This document shows, piece after piece, positions 19,791-28,584 of a stretch of DNA of 64,000 bases; within the stretch, counting starts at the first letter, position 1, and every line of letters starts with the position of its first letter. The stretch comes from Prevotella sp. 10(H) (GTDB lineage Bacteria; Bacteroidota; Bacteroidia; Bacteroidales; Dysgonomonadaceae), in NCBI RefSeq assembly GCF_000711235.1, contig NZ_JOMI01000001.1, positions 744,001 to 808,000 of the forward strand, read 5' to 3'. A model generated the notes under the pieces. That model saw only the letters and a list, made by a program, of their open reading frames with translations, searched no databases and had not been told where the DNA came from. Position numbers and translations under genes: made by a program.

Positions 19791-22577
19791 ATGAAACGAA
19801 TTATCATACAAATATTAATACTAACAATTGCATTGTCTGCTTTTGCTTCGGATAAAGTACCCAAAAAGACAATTTCGTTGGCAGGAGAATGGAAGTTCGC
19901 TTTAGACGAAAAAGACATAGGCAATTCTGAAAAGTGGTATAAGAAAAGTTTTACAGAAAGAGTAACTCTACCCGGCTCGCTTCAAGAACAAGGCAAAGGG
20001 TTTGATGTAACGATGAATACACCATGGACCGGAGATACGGGGCATTCTGCAACGGACCCCAAATTTGCTAAGTATCGTGTCTCGGGTAATATTAAGGTGC
20101 CTTACTGGCTAAATCCTGATAAACATTACGTAGGTGTAGCATGGTATCAGAAATCGATTGAAATTCCGGCAGGATGGGAAAACAGACCTGTGGAAATTCA
20201 GTTTGAACGTACGCACTGGGAGACTACCCTTTACCTTGATGGCGAAAAAGTAGGGGATAAAAATGCTTTGCAGACACCTCACCGCTATGTACTCAATAGT
20301 TTGAAAAAAGGCATTCATATTATAACGTTAAGGGTTGATAACAGAGTCAACATAGATGTAGGTAAAAATGCACATAGTGTCTCGGACCATACACAGTCCA
20401 ACTGGAACGGATTGATAGGAAAGATGTCGATCACAGCTAAGACTTCTATGTATATAGATGACATCCAGCTATATCCGGATATTGAAAGTAAAAGTGTGAA
20501 AATTGAAGCTACAGTAAAAGGGAGTGCAAAGAAACCGACTCTCAGATTTTATGCGACTTTTAACGGGCGCAAAGTAGGCAAAGAAATTAAACTCGCAATT
20601 AATCCGCAGACAAATAAGGCAGAGGGAGTAATGCTGTTTGGCGAAGATATTAAACTATGGTCGGAATTCACACCGAATGTCTATCAAATGCATTCGACAC
20701 TCGAAACATCTGATGGCGCAGATAGTAGAAGTATCGATTTCGGGTTTCGCAATTTCAAAACGAAAGGTATGATGTTTGAGATCAACGGGCTTACTACCTT
20801 TCTTCGCGGTACTCTCGAATGTTGCATCTTTCCTTACACCGGCTATCCGGCTATGGATAAAAGGTATTGGGAAAAGATATATTCTACATGTAAAGATTAT
20901 GGTCTTAATCATGTCCGCTTTCATTCATGGTGTCCGCCCAAAGCAGCATTTCAGGTTGCTGACAGTATGGGAATATACCTGATGGTAGAGTGTGGAGGAT
21001 GGGCCAATATAGGAGATGGTAATCCTCAGGACGAGTGGTTCAAAGAAGAAGGTGACCGTATACTTAAAGAATATGGCAATCACCCGTCATTCTGTATGCT
21101 TGCTTATGGTAATGAACCGAATGGAAAAAATCAGGTGAAATATTTGTCTGAGCTGGTCGATTACTGGCAAAAGAAAGACAACCGCAGATTATACACAGGC
21201 GGGGCCGGTTGGCCATATGTAGAAAATGCTGACTTCAATGCATGGTACGATACCCGTATAAGTGGAGGACTTGATAATGCACTCAATACCGGACTACCGA
21301 GAACAGACTTCGACCACCGCGCGCCTCTTATGAAAGTAAAGACCCCTATGATAGGTCATGAAATCGGACAATATTGCGTATATCCTAATTTCAAGGAGAT
21401 AGCTAAATATACCGGAGTATTGAAAGCCAAAAACTTTGAAATATTTCGCGAAACTCTACAGGAAAGCGGATTGGCTGACATGTCAGAAAAATTTCTGTAC
21501 GCTTCCGGAAAACTTCAAGCCATCTGTTATAAAGCAGATATAGAAGCAGCATTGCGCACTCCCGGACAGGCAGGTTTTCAACTGCTCGATCTTCATGATT
21601 TTCCCGGGCAGGGATCGGCTCTTGTCGGGGTACTCGATGCCTTTTGGGACAGCAAAGGATATATCTACGGTGAAGAATACCGTACTTTCTGTAACCAGGT
21701 TGTACCGATAGTACGATTTCCCAAACTGATATTGACTAATGAAGAGACGCTCGATGCAAAGCTTCAGGTTGCATATTACGCCGAGAAGCCTATGACGAAT
21801 GCCGGATTGAGCTGGAAAATAGAGACCCGTGAAGGCAAGGAAATTAAAAATGGTCGTTTTACAGCCGATCTTCCCCAAGGAGGATTGTGCGATGTGGGAG
21901 TGATTAAAGCCTCATTCCCGCAAATAGACAAGCCGACACAATTAAAGGTTACTGTTCAGGTTGATAACACTCCATATCATAATTCGTGGAATATATGGGT
22001 TTATCCGGCGAAGCAAAGCAGTATTTCTAAAATGCCTCATATCGCACATACAATGGATAATGTTACTCTTGAGAAACTTCAGAATGGAGAGAATGTACTT
22101 CTGCTTGCAAAGGGTAATATAGCTTTCCCGAAAGAGTGTGAAATTAAAGTAGCCTTCTCCCCTATTTTCTGGAATACAGCATGGAGTGGCAATCAGCCCC
22201 CGCATACGTTAGGTATATATTGCGAAGCGAATCATCCGGCTCTGAAATCATTTCCTAACGATGGATATTCAGACTATCAGTGGAGAGATTTAACGATAGG
22301 CAGCGATGCAATAGTTATGAAGGATTTTCCAAAAGAGTTCCGGCCGATCATATATTTGATTGACGACTGGTTCCAGAATAGAAAACTAGGTTTACTGTTC
22401 GAAACGAAAGTAGGAAAGGGAAAACTTCTTGTTTGTAGCTCCGATTTGGAAAGCGACCTCAATACCCGTCTCTCTGCAAAGCAGTTCAAGCAGAGCATTC
22501 TGGAGTATATGGCATCGGATTCTTTTCAACCGAAAGATGAAATTGATTTGAATGTGGTTAAGGGATTATTTAAGTGA
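19791..22577 (+). CDS. GH2-family exo-glycosidase
   Basis: A secreted GH2 enzyme of about 928 residues. I prefer the ATG at 19791 because the signal peptide MKRIIIQILILTIALSAFA starts there. Four more residues are possible from 19779. The sugar-binding domain (GEWKFALDE, then an insert with FERTHWETTLYLDG) is followed by an Ig-like domain and a TIM barrel. The acid/base Glu is in AYGNEPNG (residue 442) and the nucleophile Glu is in MIGHEIGQYC (residue 524). A C-terminal region of about 250 residues ends without a recognised module. This GH2 branch, with GHEIGQ at the nucleophile, differs from the beta-galactosidase branch at 6432, so a different sugar or linkage is likely. It is the last gene of the susCD operon. 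Confidence 0.88.
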   Translation: MKRIIIQILILTIALSAFASDKVPKKTISLAGEWKFALDEKDIGNSEKWYKKSFTERVTLPGSLQEQGKGFDVTMNTPWTGDTGHSATDPKFAKYRVSGNIKVPYWLNPDKHYVGVAWYQKSIEIPAGWENRPVEIQFERTHWETTLYLDGEKVGDKNALQTPHRYVLNSLKKGIHIITLRVDNRVNIDVGKNAHSVSDHTQSNWNGLIGKMSITAKTSMYIDDIQLYPDIESKSVKIEATVKGSAKKPTLRFYATFNGRKVGKEIKLAINPQTNKAEGVMLFGEDIKLWSEFTPNVYQMHSTLETSDGADSRSIDFGFRNFKTKGMMFEINGLTTFLRGTLECCIFPYTGYPAMDKRYWEKIYSTCKDYGLNHVRFHSWCPPKAAFQVADSMGIYLMVECGGWANIGDGNPQDEWFKEEGDRILKEYGNHPSFCMLAYGNEPNGKNQVKYLSELVDYWQKKDNRRLYTGGAGWPYVENADFNAWYDTRISGGLDNALNTGLPRTDFDHRAPLMKVKTPMIGHEIGQYCVYPNFKEIAKYTGVLKAKNFEIFRETLQESGLADMSEKFLYASGKLQAICYKADIEAALRTPGQAGFQLLDLHDFPGQGSALVGVLDAFWDSKGYIYGEEYRTFCNQVVPIVRFPKLILTNEETLDAKLQVAYYAEKPMTNAGLSWKIETREGKEIKNGRFTADLPQGGLCDVGVIKASFPQIDKPTQLKVTVQVDNTPYHNSWNIWVYPAKQSSISKMPHIAHTMDNVTLEKLQNGENVLLLAKGNIAFPKECEIKVAFSPIFWNTAWSGNQPPHTLGIYCEANHPALKSFPNDGYSDYQWRDLTIGSDAIVMKDFPKEFRPIIYLIDDWFQNRKLGLLFETKVGKGKLLVCSSDLESDLNTRLSAKQFKQSILEYMASDSFQPKDEIDLNVVKGLFK

Positions 22578-22621
22578 TTTAAGAATTGTTTGGTGATTTT
22601 GATTTTCATTCTAATGCAGGT

Positions 22622-22649
22622 GAGGCAGTCTTTTATTTAAGGCTGCCTC
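22622..22649. terminator. Hairpin between convergent genes
   Basis: GAGGCAGTC and GGCTGCCTC pair over 9 bp (one wobble) around a 10-nt loop TTTTATTTAA. It lies between the convergent GH2 and GH51 genes. There is no long T run on either side, so its efficiency is uncertain. Confidence 0.5.
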
Positions 22650-22693
22650 TGGCTAATAAGATTATTGATAAATTCTTCATAGTTCATATTTCT

Positions 22694-25123
22694 TTATTTT
22701 TTTGAATAGACGAGTATCGTGTACGAGTATGGTTTCACTACATATACCGAGCTTTGCGAATAGGTCAATTCTTCTTCAATAGGAGTAATTTTTTCCGGTT
22801 CTTCCGGAGTATTCACATCCGTAAGGCTACCGGAAAGAGTAATAGCTTTAGCTATCGCAATATTTTCGAATCCTTTTAATTTTAGATTTACAGGTAAAGG
22901 CTTGTCTCCGGTATTTGCCAAATGGAGTACGACCTGATTTCCGTCTTCGCTGCGAGTAGCAGTAACATCGAGATTGCCATCATTATTTCCAACAAAACTG
23001 CTTACAAGCAATGGCTGATGATAGCGGGAAGCCATCTGCTGTGCATAATAGGGCGGCATACCCCATACCTGAGATGGAGTAAAAAATATCTGACCCTGGT
23101 TCCATCCGTTATCATTTTGCTTATACGGCTCGAGTGCATTGGCAGGGCACGAAGTAAGGACAAAATCGCCCATACGGCGCACAGCATTCTGTGTAATAAT
23201 ATGCCCCAAAGTCCTGCGTATATTATGAGAATTCCCGTTTTCTTCAAAAATGGCACATTTCATATTGGTGTCGGGATTCCAGCTCAAAAACATTTCTTTC
23301 ATTTTCTTTAACTCCCTTTCTACTCTACTGGCCGACCCGAAATCATCTACCCAAGGATGATAGTCCCAATATGCAGCTTTGCCATCTAAAGCCCGAAACA
23401 CCATTTCCATATTTTCCTTCGATTCAGGTCGCCACCATGCGGAATTAATAAAAATCAGATCGGGGTCTTTTTTAGTCATAGCGTCATATAGCAGGTTAAA
23501 GCGTTCGATGTAATGCCGATACCCTTCTCTATCATCAGCAAAGAGCAATTCTTCATTCCCGATTTGTATATACTTTAATCCATATGGTTTCGGGTGACCA
23601 TCCTGAGCACGTTTCCTACCCCATTGAGAAGTAACCGGACCATTGAAATATTCAATCATATCTGCCATATCTTCAGGAGTCTCTTCTATATTTACGGCAA
23701 ATGAAGGAATGAAGCCCGCAGCCTCAGCATACTGCATGAACTCTACAATACCAAAACCATTCGTTGTGAACTGGTACCAGTTACCTCTGTATTGTGGACG
23801 TTTATCCGGATCACCGAGCATTTTCTTAAACCTGTATTCCGGAGAATTAATCATAGAACCGCCATAGCGCAGAAATGTCAATCCCTGATTGATAAAGGCT
23901 TGCCCGATATCATTCCTTAATGGCAACCCTTTGAACTGATCCTTACCGGTGCCTGTGAGGACTGCCTGATCTATCCATACTTTGCCCGCACCCTCAATAT
24001 AAATTGCAAAGCGGACATTAGGGTCTGTTTGTGCAGAAGTCAGTTTAAAATCATGTTTCTGCCATTCTTTGCCTATACCCTTTATTTGCATCCGGGCATA
24101 TTCGTGTGTACCGTTTTCATTCTGTAGTGCGACGAATACAGATTTTGCAGAACCCTTGAGATATATCCGTCCCTGAAACCGTTGTCCTTTCCGGACAGAA
24201 ATACCCCAATGGTTCAATCCCTTATTAGAAACTCCAACCTTTCCTTTGCCCTTATTTTCTATAGTTTGAGATAACAATCCGTTATACGCATCACTATCAA
24301 GGGCAAATGAATATTCAGCATCCGGCGAATAAAGCGGCCGCCACATAGCGCTCACATTATATTCGCTTGTATACGAAAAATTAGGTTCGTTGGTTTTTAA
24401 CCCGTCATTTATCTTCAGATTGCGGAAGCCAACATCCGTATGCGTTGCCCGTAGACCTACCTTCCCTTTCAGGAGAGGTTGACGGGTATCTTCGTATGCA
24501 AATATCAATTGTTCATTCAGGTACACCATGAACTTAGCACCGTTGAAATTCACCCGTAATTTATTCCATTCTGTAGGTTGAATATTAACGGCGGCACTTC
24601 CCAATTGCTTCCAGTCTTTCATATGTTTACCAAAGGTAAATCCCCGACCGGATGTAGATAATGAGAACTCATATCCATTAAAATTATCGAAGCCTTCACC
24701 AACTTCATCGGCATGCAGGATAAATCCTGCACTGGTACCATGTATGTTATCGAAACGGATTTCCATCTCAACCCAGCCTTTGCTGAGTTCAGCCTTGTCA
24801 TATATGAGTTTTCCCAACGGGGTAGAATAGACATAAGCTGTTTCTCCGGTTACTTTCCACTGGGCATCATACATTGTAAAATCATCAAATTTGAGTACGG
24901 GAGCCCCTTCTTCGAAACTTTCTCCATACAGACGCTGATCATAGAACCCTCCGTAGACCTCATGGTTAACATCCTCCATACCCGACCCGTAAAGCAAGGG
25001 ATTAATGGTATTTTCTACCTTCATGGCATCCACATCAATAATAATACTTTCTTCTTTATTCTGCGCATGCATATTCACTAAGAATCCGACAGAGATAAAT
25101 GTAACCAGAAATAATTTTTTCAT
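22694..25123 (-). CDS. GH51 alpha-L-arabinofuranosidase with inserted lectin-like domain
   Basis: A secreted enzyme of about 809 residues. I start at the second Met (25123), where the signal peptide MKKLFLVTFISVGFLVNMHAQ begins. Four extra residues are possible from 25135. After an N-terminal strand (INPLLYGSGMEDVNHEVYGG) there is an inserted beta-sandwich of about 190 residues like a concanavalin/DUF1080 lectin fold (WVEMEIRFDN to VGLRATHTDVGF region). The GH51 barrel has acid/base Glu in IQIGNEELLF (about residue 524) and nucleophile Glu in IFEENGNSHN (about 627). The C-terminal beta domain ends YTILVYSKK. GH51 enzymes cleave terminal alpha-L-arabinofuranose from arabinan or arabinoxylan. 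It is convergent with the susCD operon and likely serves the same glycan. Confidence 0.92.
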   Translation of the reverse strand: MKKLFLVTFISVGFLVNMHAQNKEESIIIDVDAMKVENTINPLLYGSGMEDVNHEVYGGFYDQRLYGESFEEGAPVLKFDDFTMYDAQWKVTGETAYVYSTPLGKLIYDKAELSKGWVEMEIRFDNIHGTSAGFILHADEVGEGFDNFNGYEFSLSTSGRGFTFGKHMKDWKQLGSAAVNIQPTEWNKLRVNFNGAKFMVYLNEQLIFAYEDTRQPLLKGKVGLRATHTDVGFRNLKINDGLKTNEPNFSYTSEYNVSAMWRPLYSPDAEYSFALDSDAYNGLLSQTIENKGKGKVGVSNKGLNHWGISVRKGQRFQGRIYLKGSAKSVFVALQNENGTHEYARMQIKGIGKEWQKHDFKLTSAQTDPNVRFAIYIEGAGKVWIDQAVLTGTGKDQFKGLPLRNDIGQAFINQGLTFLRYGGSMINSPEYRFKKMLGDPDKRPQYRGNWYQFTTNGFGIVEFMQYAEAAGFIPSFAVNIEETPEDMADMIEYFNGPVTSQWGRKRAQDGHPKPYGLKYIQIGNEELLFADDREGYRHYIERFNLLYDAMTKKDPDLIFINSAWWRPESKENMEMVFRALDGKAAYWDYHPWVDDFGSASRVERELKKMKEMFLSWNPDTNMKCAIFEENGNSHNIRRTLGHIITQNAVRRMGDFVLTSCPANALEPYKQNDNGWNQGQIFFTPSQVWGMPPYYAQQMASRYHQPLLVSSFVGNNDGNLDVTATRSEDGNQVVLHLANTGDKPLPVNLKLKGFENIAIAKAITLSGSLTDVNTPEEPEKITPIEEELTYSQSSVYVVKPYSYTILVYSKK

Positions 25124-25158
25124 TTTATAAATCATAATATTTTGTCCGTGTTTGTTAT

Positions 25159-25305
25159 TCAGATACTTTCCTGTATTCTTGTTCTACATCCGAAAATACC
25201 ACCAGCTATGTTACTAGGTAAAGCTTTCAGGAATATTGTTGTCCTGATACCCGACCCGTCGTGTATAGCAAATTCTTCAATGCTAAAAATAACTCCTTTT
25301 TTCAT
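25159..25305 (-). pseudogene. N-terminal remnant of a glycyl-radical-enzyme activase (radical SAM)
   Basis: A 48-codon frame just upstream of the GH51 gene. It starts MKKGVIFSIEEFAIHDGSGIRTTIFLKAL. This is very like the conserved opening of glycyl-radical activating enzymes (FAIHDGPGIRT, then VFLKGCP and a CxxxCxxC iron-sulphur motif). Here GCP is replaced by ALP, the cysteine motif is absent, and the frame stops 20 residues later. The rest of the gene is missing, because the GH51 gene follows directly. I read this as the debris of a lost gene. Its ATG and upstream region remain, so the stub might still be transcribed as a leader of the GH51 gene. Confidence 0.65.
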
Positions 25306-25349
25306 GGTGTAGATATTAGCAATCGCAAATATACATTATCCTCAACCAA

Positions 25350-25405
25350 CTAGTACGATCTGGTATGAATATTTTTTATGCTTTATAACACACACTGGTA
25401 CGAAC
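25350..25405. promoter_or_regulatory. Candidate operator repeats for the GntR regulator
   Basis: Three related 10-mers lie in the divergent gap: TAGTACGATC (25351), TGGTATGAAT (25361, directly adjacent) and TGGTACGAAC (25396). The shared core is T-R-G-T-A-Y-G-A. They stand upstream of the regulator promoter and near the divergent GH51/activase-remnant start. That is the expected place for autoregulation and control of the neighbour. Confidence 0.4.
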
Positions 25406-25421
25406 CTGTTGGACCCAATTA

Positions 25422-25453
25422 TTTGGAGGCGGAAATATTTATAAATATTTTTG
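25422..25453 (+). promoter_or_regulatory. Promoter of the GntR-family regulator gene
   Basis: A TTTG -33 box at 25422-25425, a 20-bp spacer and TATTTTTG (followed by C) at 25446-25453 match the Bacteroidetes consensus in full. The element ends 15 bp before the ATG, so the message is nearly leaderless. Confidence 0.65.
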
Positions 25454-25468
25454 CATTAAAAAGAGTAC

Positions 25469-26446
25469 ATGAAAATCAAAGAGTCTAAATATAAATTGGT
25501 TGTCAATCATGTTGTAAACAAAATAAAGGACGGAGAATTAAAAAAGGGAGACTGGATACCGTCTCTCAATGAATTCCGAAAAATATACAATCTTTCCCGC
25601 GATACTGTATTTGCCGGTATAAGTGAATTGAAGTCAAGGGGAATTATTGACTCTGCCCCGGGCGTAGGGTACTATGTAACAAGCACAAAAATACCTTCCA
25701 AGAATAACATATTCTTACTGTTTAACGAATTTAATGAGTTTAAAGAAGATATTTATAACTCTTTTATTGCAGCCTTGGGAAAAAATGATTCGGTAGACCT
25801 GTATTTTCACAATTATAACAGAAAAGTATTTGAGACGTTGATAAACGATGCAAACGGAAAATATACGACGTATGTTATTATGTCGGGAAAATTTCAGGGT
25901 ATCGAGCCATTATTACAATCTATAAACGGAAAGGTTCTCCTGTTAGATCACTTTCATCCCGAACTGAAGAATAAATACTCTTCAGTCGCCCAAAATTTTG
26001 AAAAAGATACATATGAAGCTCTCAACTTCGGATTATCATATATCATGAAATATAAAAGGATATTTATGGTACAGAGTGAAGAAAAAGAGCCATACGAACG
26101 TTACGACGGACTACGTCGATTTTCCGAAAAGCATGGCTTCGAACACAGATATCTTAATTCTGTAAAAAACAGGAAGATAAAGGAAGGCGACTTATTTATT
26201 GTGGTTAATGACAGAGATTTGATTGATGTAATAAAACTGGCAGATAAAGAAGGCTATACACCCGGAAAAGAATATGGTATAATTTCATATAACGATACGC
26301 CTTTAAAAGAAATATTAGTAGGTGGAATCACTACCTTGACCACTGACTTTAAGGAAATGGGGAAAACGATGGCTTTACTCATTAATAAAAAAGCGATTGA
26401 GACAATCGAGAATCCGTGGAAATTGAATATCCGCAAATCATTGTAA
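25469..26446 (+). CDS. GntR-family transcriptional regulator with sugar-binding (LacI-like) domain
   Basis: 325 residues. The N-terminal winged helix covers about residues 1-72 (YKLVVNHVVNKIKDGEL, then KKGDWIPSLNEFRKIYNLSRDTVFAGI in part, and the wing GIIDSAPGVGYYV). The rest is a periplasmic-binding-protein/LacI-like effector domain (FLLFNEFNEFKEDIYNSF, GLSYIMKYKRIFMV, GIISYNDTPLKEIL, GGITTLTTDFKEMGKTMA). This is the AraR-like architecture, which represses sugar genes until the ligand binds. It is divergent from the GH51 arabinofuranosidase, so an arabinose-type ligand is a reasonable guess. Candidate operators lie at 25350-25405. It is followed by a strong terminator. Confidence 0.92.
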   Translation: MKIKESKYKLVVNHVVNKIKDGELKKGDWIPSLNEFRKIYNLSRDTVFAGISELKSRGIIDSAPGVGYYVTSTKIPSKNNIFLLFNEFNEFKEDIYNSFIAALGKNDSVDLYFHNYNRKVFETLINDANGKYTTYVIMSGKFQGIEPLLQSINGKVLLLDHFHPELKNKYSSVAQNFEKDTYEALNFGLSYIMKYKRIFMVQSEEKEPYERYDGLRRFSEKHGFEHRYLNSVKNRKIKEGDLFIVVNDRDLIDVIKLADKEGYTPGKEYGIISYNDTPLKEILVGGITTLTTDFKEMGKTMALLINKKAIETIENPWKLNIRKSL

Positions 26447-26531
26447 CTTGTTAATTACGACTGCATATCAGAGCAGTATCTGTTATAAATAGTTTTTTAT
26501 ATCTATAAAATATTTCATGAACATAGTGCGA

Positions 26532-26570
26532 TAAGGTACAATTATTTTTATTGAAAATAATTGTACCTTA
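26532..26570. terminator. 17-bp perfect hairpin terminator after the GntR gene
   Basis: A perfect 17-bp inverted repeat (arms 26532-26548 and 26554-26570, starting TAAGGTACAATT, loop TATTG) is followed by CTTTTATATA. It separates the regulator from the DUF4280 cassette. Because the arms contain a palindrome-like GGTACA it could also be an operator, but a terminator is the simpler reading. Confidence 0.65.
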
Positions 26571-26593
26571 CTTTTATATACTGTTTTTATTAT

Positions 26594-26601
26594 TACATTT
26601 G
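26594..26601 (+). promoter_or_regulatory. -7 promoter element of the DUF4280 cassette
   Basis: TACATTTG followed by C is a full match to TAnnTTTG. It is 75 bp before the DUF4280 ATG. The region about 20 bp upstream is CTTTTA rather than TTTG. It is the only good promoter before the six-gene cassette. Confidence 0.5.
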
Positions 26602-26676
26602 CAAATGTCTGGAAAAAAGACTAAACTCATTCCAGATATTAACACAAAATAAACAAACACACCTTAGCTATACATT

Positions 26677-27378
26677 ATGAGCGAATATGCGACAAAAGGT
26701 GCTATCTTAATGTGCACTGGAGGGTCTGCTCCAAGCAAATTACAAGTAACAAGTAACAGTCTATTATCTGTACAGGGAAATTTGGTAGCAACTATATCAG
26801 ATAAAATCTCTAATATGAATATTATGCCATTCGGGGCATGTAGCTTAAAACCATTTAGTCCGCCATGTGTTCCGGCACCTATTATGTGGACCGGTTTTTT
26901 ACCTTCTGTTGAAATACCCGGAGGAAATCCGCTATTAAAGACTTCGACGATTCAGTGTGCCTGTGGCGGTATGATCCGTTTTCAAAATTCAGGACAAATG
27001 GAACCGGCAAAAGTAGTCCTTAATCCAATGACTCCACAGATCGATGCATTGAAAAGAGCAGCACAAGATGCTACCCCGTTTTGCGAAGAATGCGAAAAAC
27101 TAAAAAAGCAGAAAAAACCTAAAATATTAAATATATATTGGATAGATGAGTCAGGGGAACCCCAATCCATCGATCAGTTAATACCCAAACAAGAAGTGAC
27201 TCTTTGTATCGATGTAGAAGATGGTGTCGTTGGTAAAACAGTAGACTTGATAATTGAAGCCAGTGATGGCAAAAAATTTAAGGGTGGAAAAACAAAATTA
27301 GAATATAAGAGTATTCTTATTGAAGATGATAATACTGCTTATATAGACAATTTTTCAATCGAATATGAAAATAATTGA
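26677..27378 (+). CDS. DUF4280 PAAR-like spike-tip protein
   Basis: 233 residues without signal peptide. Residues 1-125 match DUF4280, a PAAR-like fold that caps the spike of contractile injection systems (type VI secretion or extracellular injection systems). Seen motifs are YATKGAILMCTGGSAPSKLQV, NIMPFGACSLKPFSPPCVP and IQCACGGMIRF, with cysteines and glycines at the usual places. After a short CEECEKLKKQKKP linker the last about 85 residues form an Ig-like beta domain (PKILNIYWIDESG, then VDLIIEASDGKKFKGG). That is a probable docking or effector-loading extension. It heads a cassette of effector-like genes, and no sheath, tube or baseplate gene is in the window. The next gene starts within 6 bp. 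Confidence 0.85.
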   Translation: MSEYATKGAILMCTGGSAPSKLQVTSNSLLSVQGNLVATISDKISNMNIMPFGACSLKPFSPPCVPAPIMWTGFLPSVEIPGGNPLLKTSTIQCACGGMIRFQNSGQMEPAKVVLNPMTPQIDALKRAAQDATPFCEECEKLKKQKKPKILNIYWIDESGEPQSIDQLIPKQEVTLCIDVEDGVVGKTVDLIIEASDGKKFKGGKTKLEYKSILIEDDNTAYIDNFSIEYENN

Positions 27379-27383
27379 AGGTT

Positions 27384-28568
27384 ATGGGATTACTCGATTT
27401 ATTTTTTAATACTACGAACAAAAAGCCTACCTCACAGAGTAGAACTGGAGAAGGCATTCTTAAAATGACTGGAACGATTCAAGGTCAGGACGAAAAGAAA
27501 ACTGTAGAGAAAAAAGTTCCTCAACCCAAAATTAAGGCTGTAAACTGGGCAACACAAACCGGAAAGAAAACAAATAAAGGAGAGTATGGCAAAGAGTTAT
27601 ATTTACACGTTGATACAGAATTTGCTCAAAATTCGTTTTTATCTGCTTTTATTGTTATCCATAGTGATGATTGGCCAGAAGACTATCTTTCGTTACGGCG
27701 GGTGACAAAATATGATTTATTCGGAAGAGGGGAAACAAATGAGTTTGGCATCAGTATACCTAATCCTAATGCTCCGGAGAAAACTATATTTAATCTTACA
27801 CCTAATGCCGATTGGTTAAGTGATGCTGCTATTGACGAGAGTGAAATTACAGCAATTGTATACATATTTTGTTATATGAATATTTTGCCAATCGAAGATA
27901 ACTCTCCTAGATTAAGAGAAATAAATGATGCTATTAAAAGGGATGATAATGCTTTTCGTAATTATAGTTCTGTAAGGGAAAACAAACCGATGATTGTCGA
28001 CCAGAAAGAAACGGAAAAAATAAAAATCAGAAAAACGGTTAACGTCCCTTGGGTAAGCAGAGCTTTTGAGGAGATGCAACTTGGCGTAAGAGAGGGTACT
28101 AATAACGACGCAACAAGCCCTGTAAAATATTTAAATTATGAAGGTGTGCCTAAAACTATGCGATCAATTTCAGAAGCCACAGCATGGTGCGGCGCATTCG
28201 TAAATTATGTACTTGAGGAAACTGGTTATACCGGACAAGAGGTGAATCCTCTTGCCGTAGAAAATTGGAACGGTACTTGGCGAACATGGGGTGACGGAGT
28301 GGAAATAGATGAGCCAAGTTATGGAGCTCTTGTTACATTCGGAGATACTCACATCGGACTTGTTGTAGGAATGAGTAAAGATGAAACAGAATTATTTGTA
28401 TTAGGAGGCAATCAGGCAGATGAAGTAAATGTAAGCAAGTATGCAATAAAGACCAATTTCAAATATTTTTTACCTCAGAATTACACACCCTTCAGTTTCG
28501 AAAATGATCCTGAGTTCTTAAAAGAATCGTATGAGGGAACTATAACAAACGGATCCCGTACCACATAA
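27384..28568 (+). CDS. Putative injected peptidoglycan amidase (TIGR02594/CHAP-like)
   Basis: About 394 residues from the ATG at 27384. A TTG at 27375 would overlap the DUF4280 stop. No signal peptide is present, as for an injected effector. The middle (about 45-165) is an Ig-like module (IKAVNWATQTGKK, then GKELYLHVDTEF). The C-terminal part (about 215-370) is the TIGR02594/CHAP-NlpC type of cysteine hydrolase. It shows PWVSRAFEEMQLGVREGTNN, catalytic-type Cys269 in ATAWCGAFVNYVLEE, and His323 in GDTHIGLVVGMS followed by LGGNQADEVNVSKY. Such domains cut peptide bonds in peptidoglycan. The next gene encodes a lipoprotein that may be its immunity protein. The hydrolase call is well supported by motifs. 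Delivery by injection is inferred. Confidence 0.75.
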   Translation: MGLLDLFFNTTNKKPTSQSRTGEGILKMTGTIQGQDEKKTVEKKVPQPKIKAVNWATQTGKKTNKGEYGKELYLHVDTEFAQNSFLSAFIVIHSDDWPEDYLSLRRVTKYDLFGRGETNEFGISIPNPNAPEKTIFNLTPNADWLSDAAIDESEITAIVYIFCYMNILPIEDNSPRLREINDAIKRDDNAFRNYSSVRENKPMIVDQKETEKIKIRKTVNVPWVSRAFEEMQLGVREGTNNDATSPVKYLNYEGVPKTMRSISEATAWCGAFVNYVLEETGYTGQEVNPLAVENWNGTWRTWGDGVEIDEPSYGALVTFGDTHIGLVVGMSKDETELFVLGGNQADEVNVSKYAIKTNFKYFLPQNYTPFSFENDPEFLKESYEGTITNGSRTT

Positions 28569-28584
28569 CAAATCAAACGAATAG

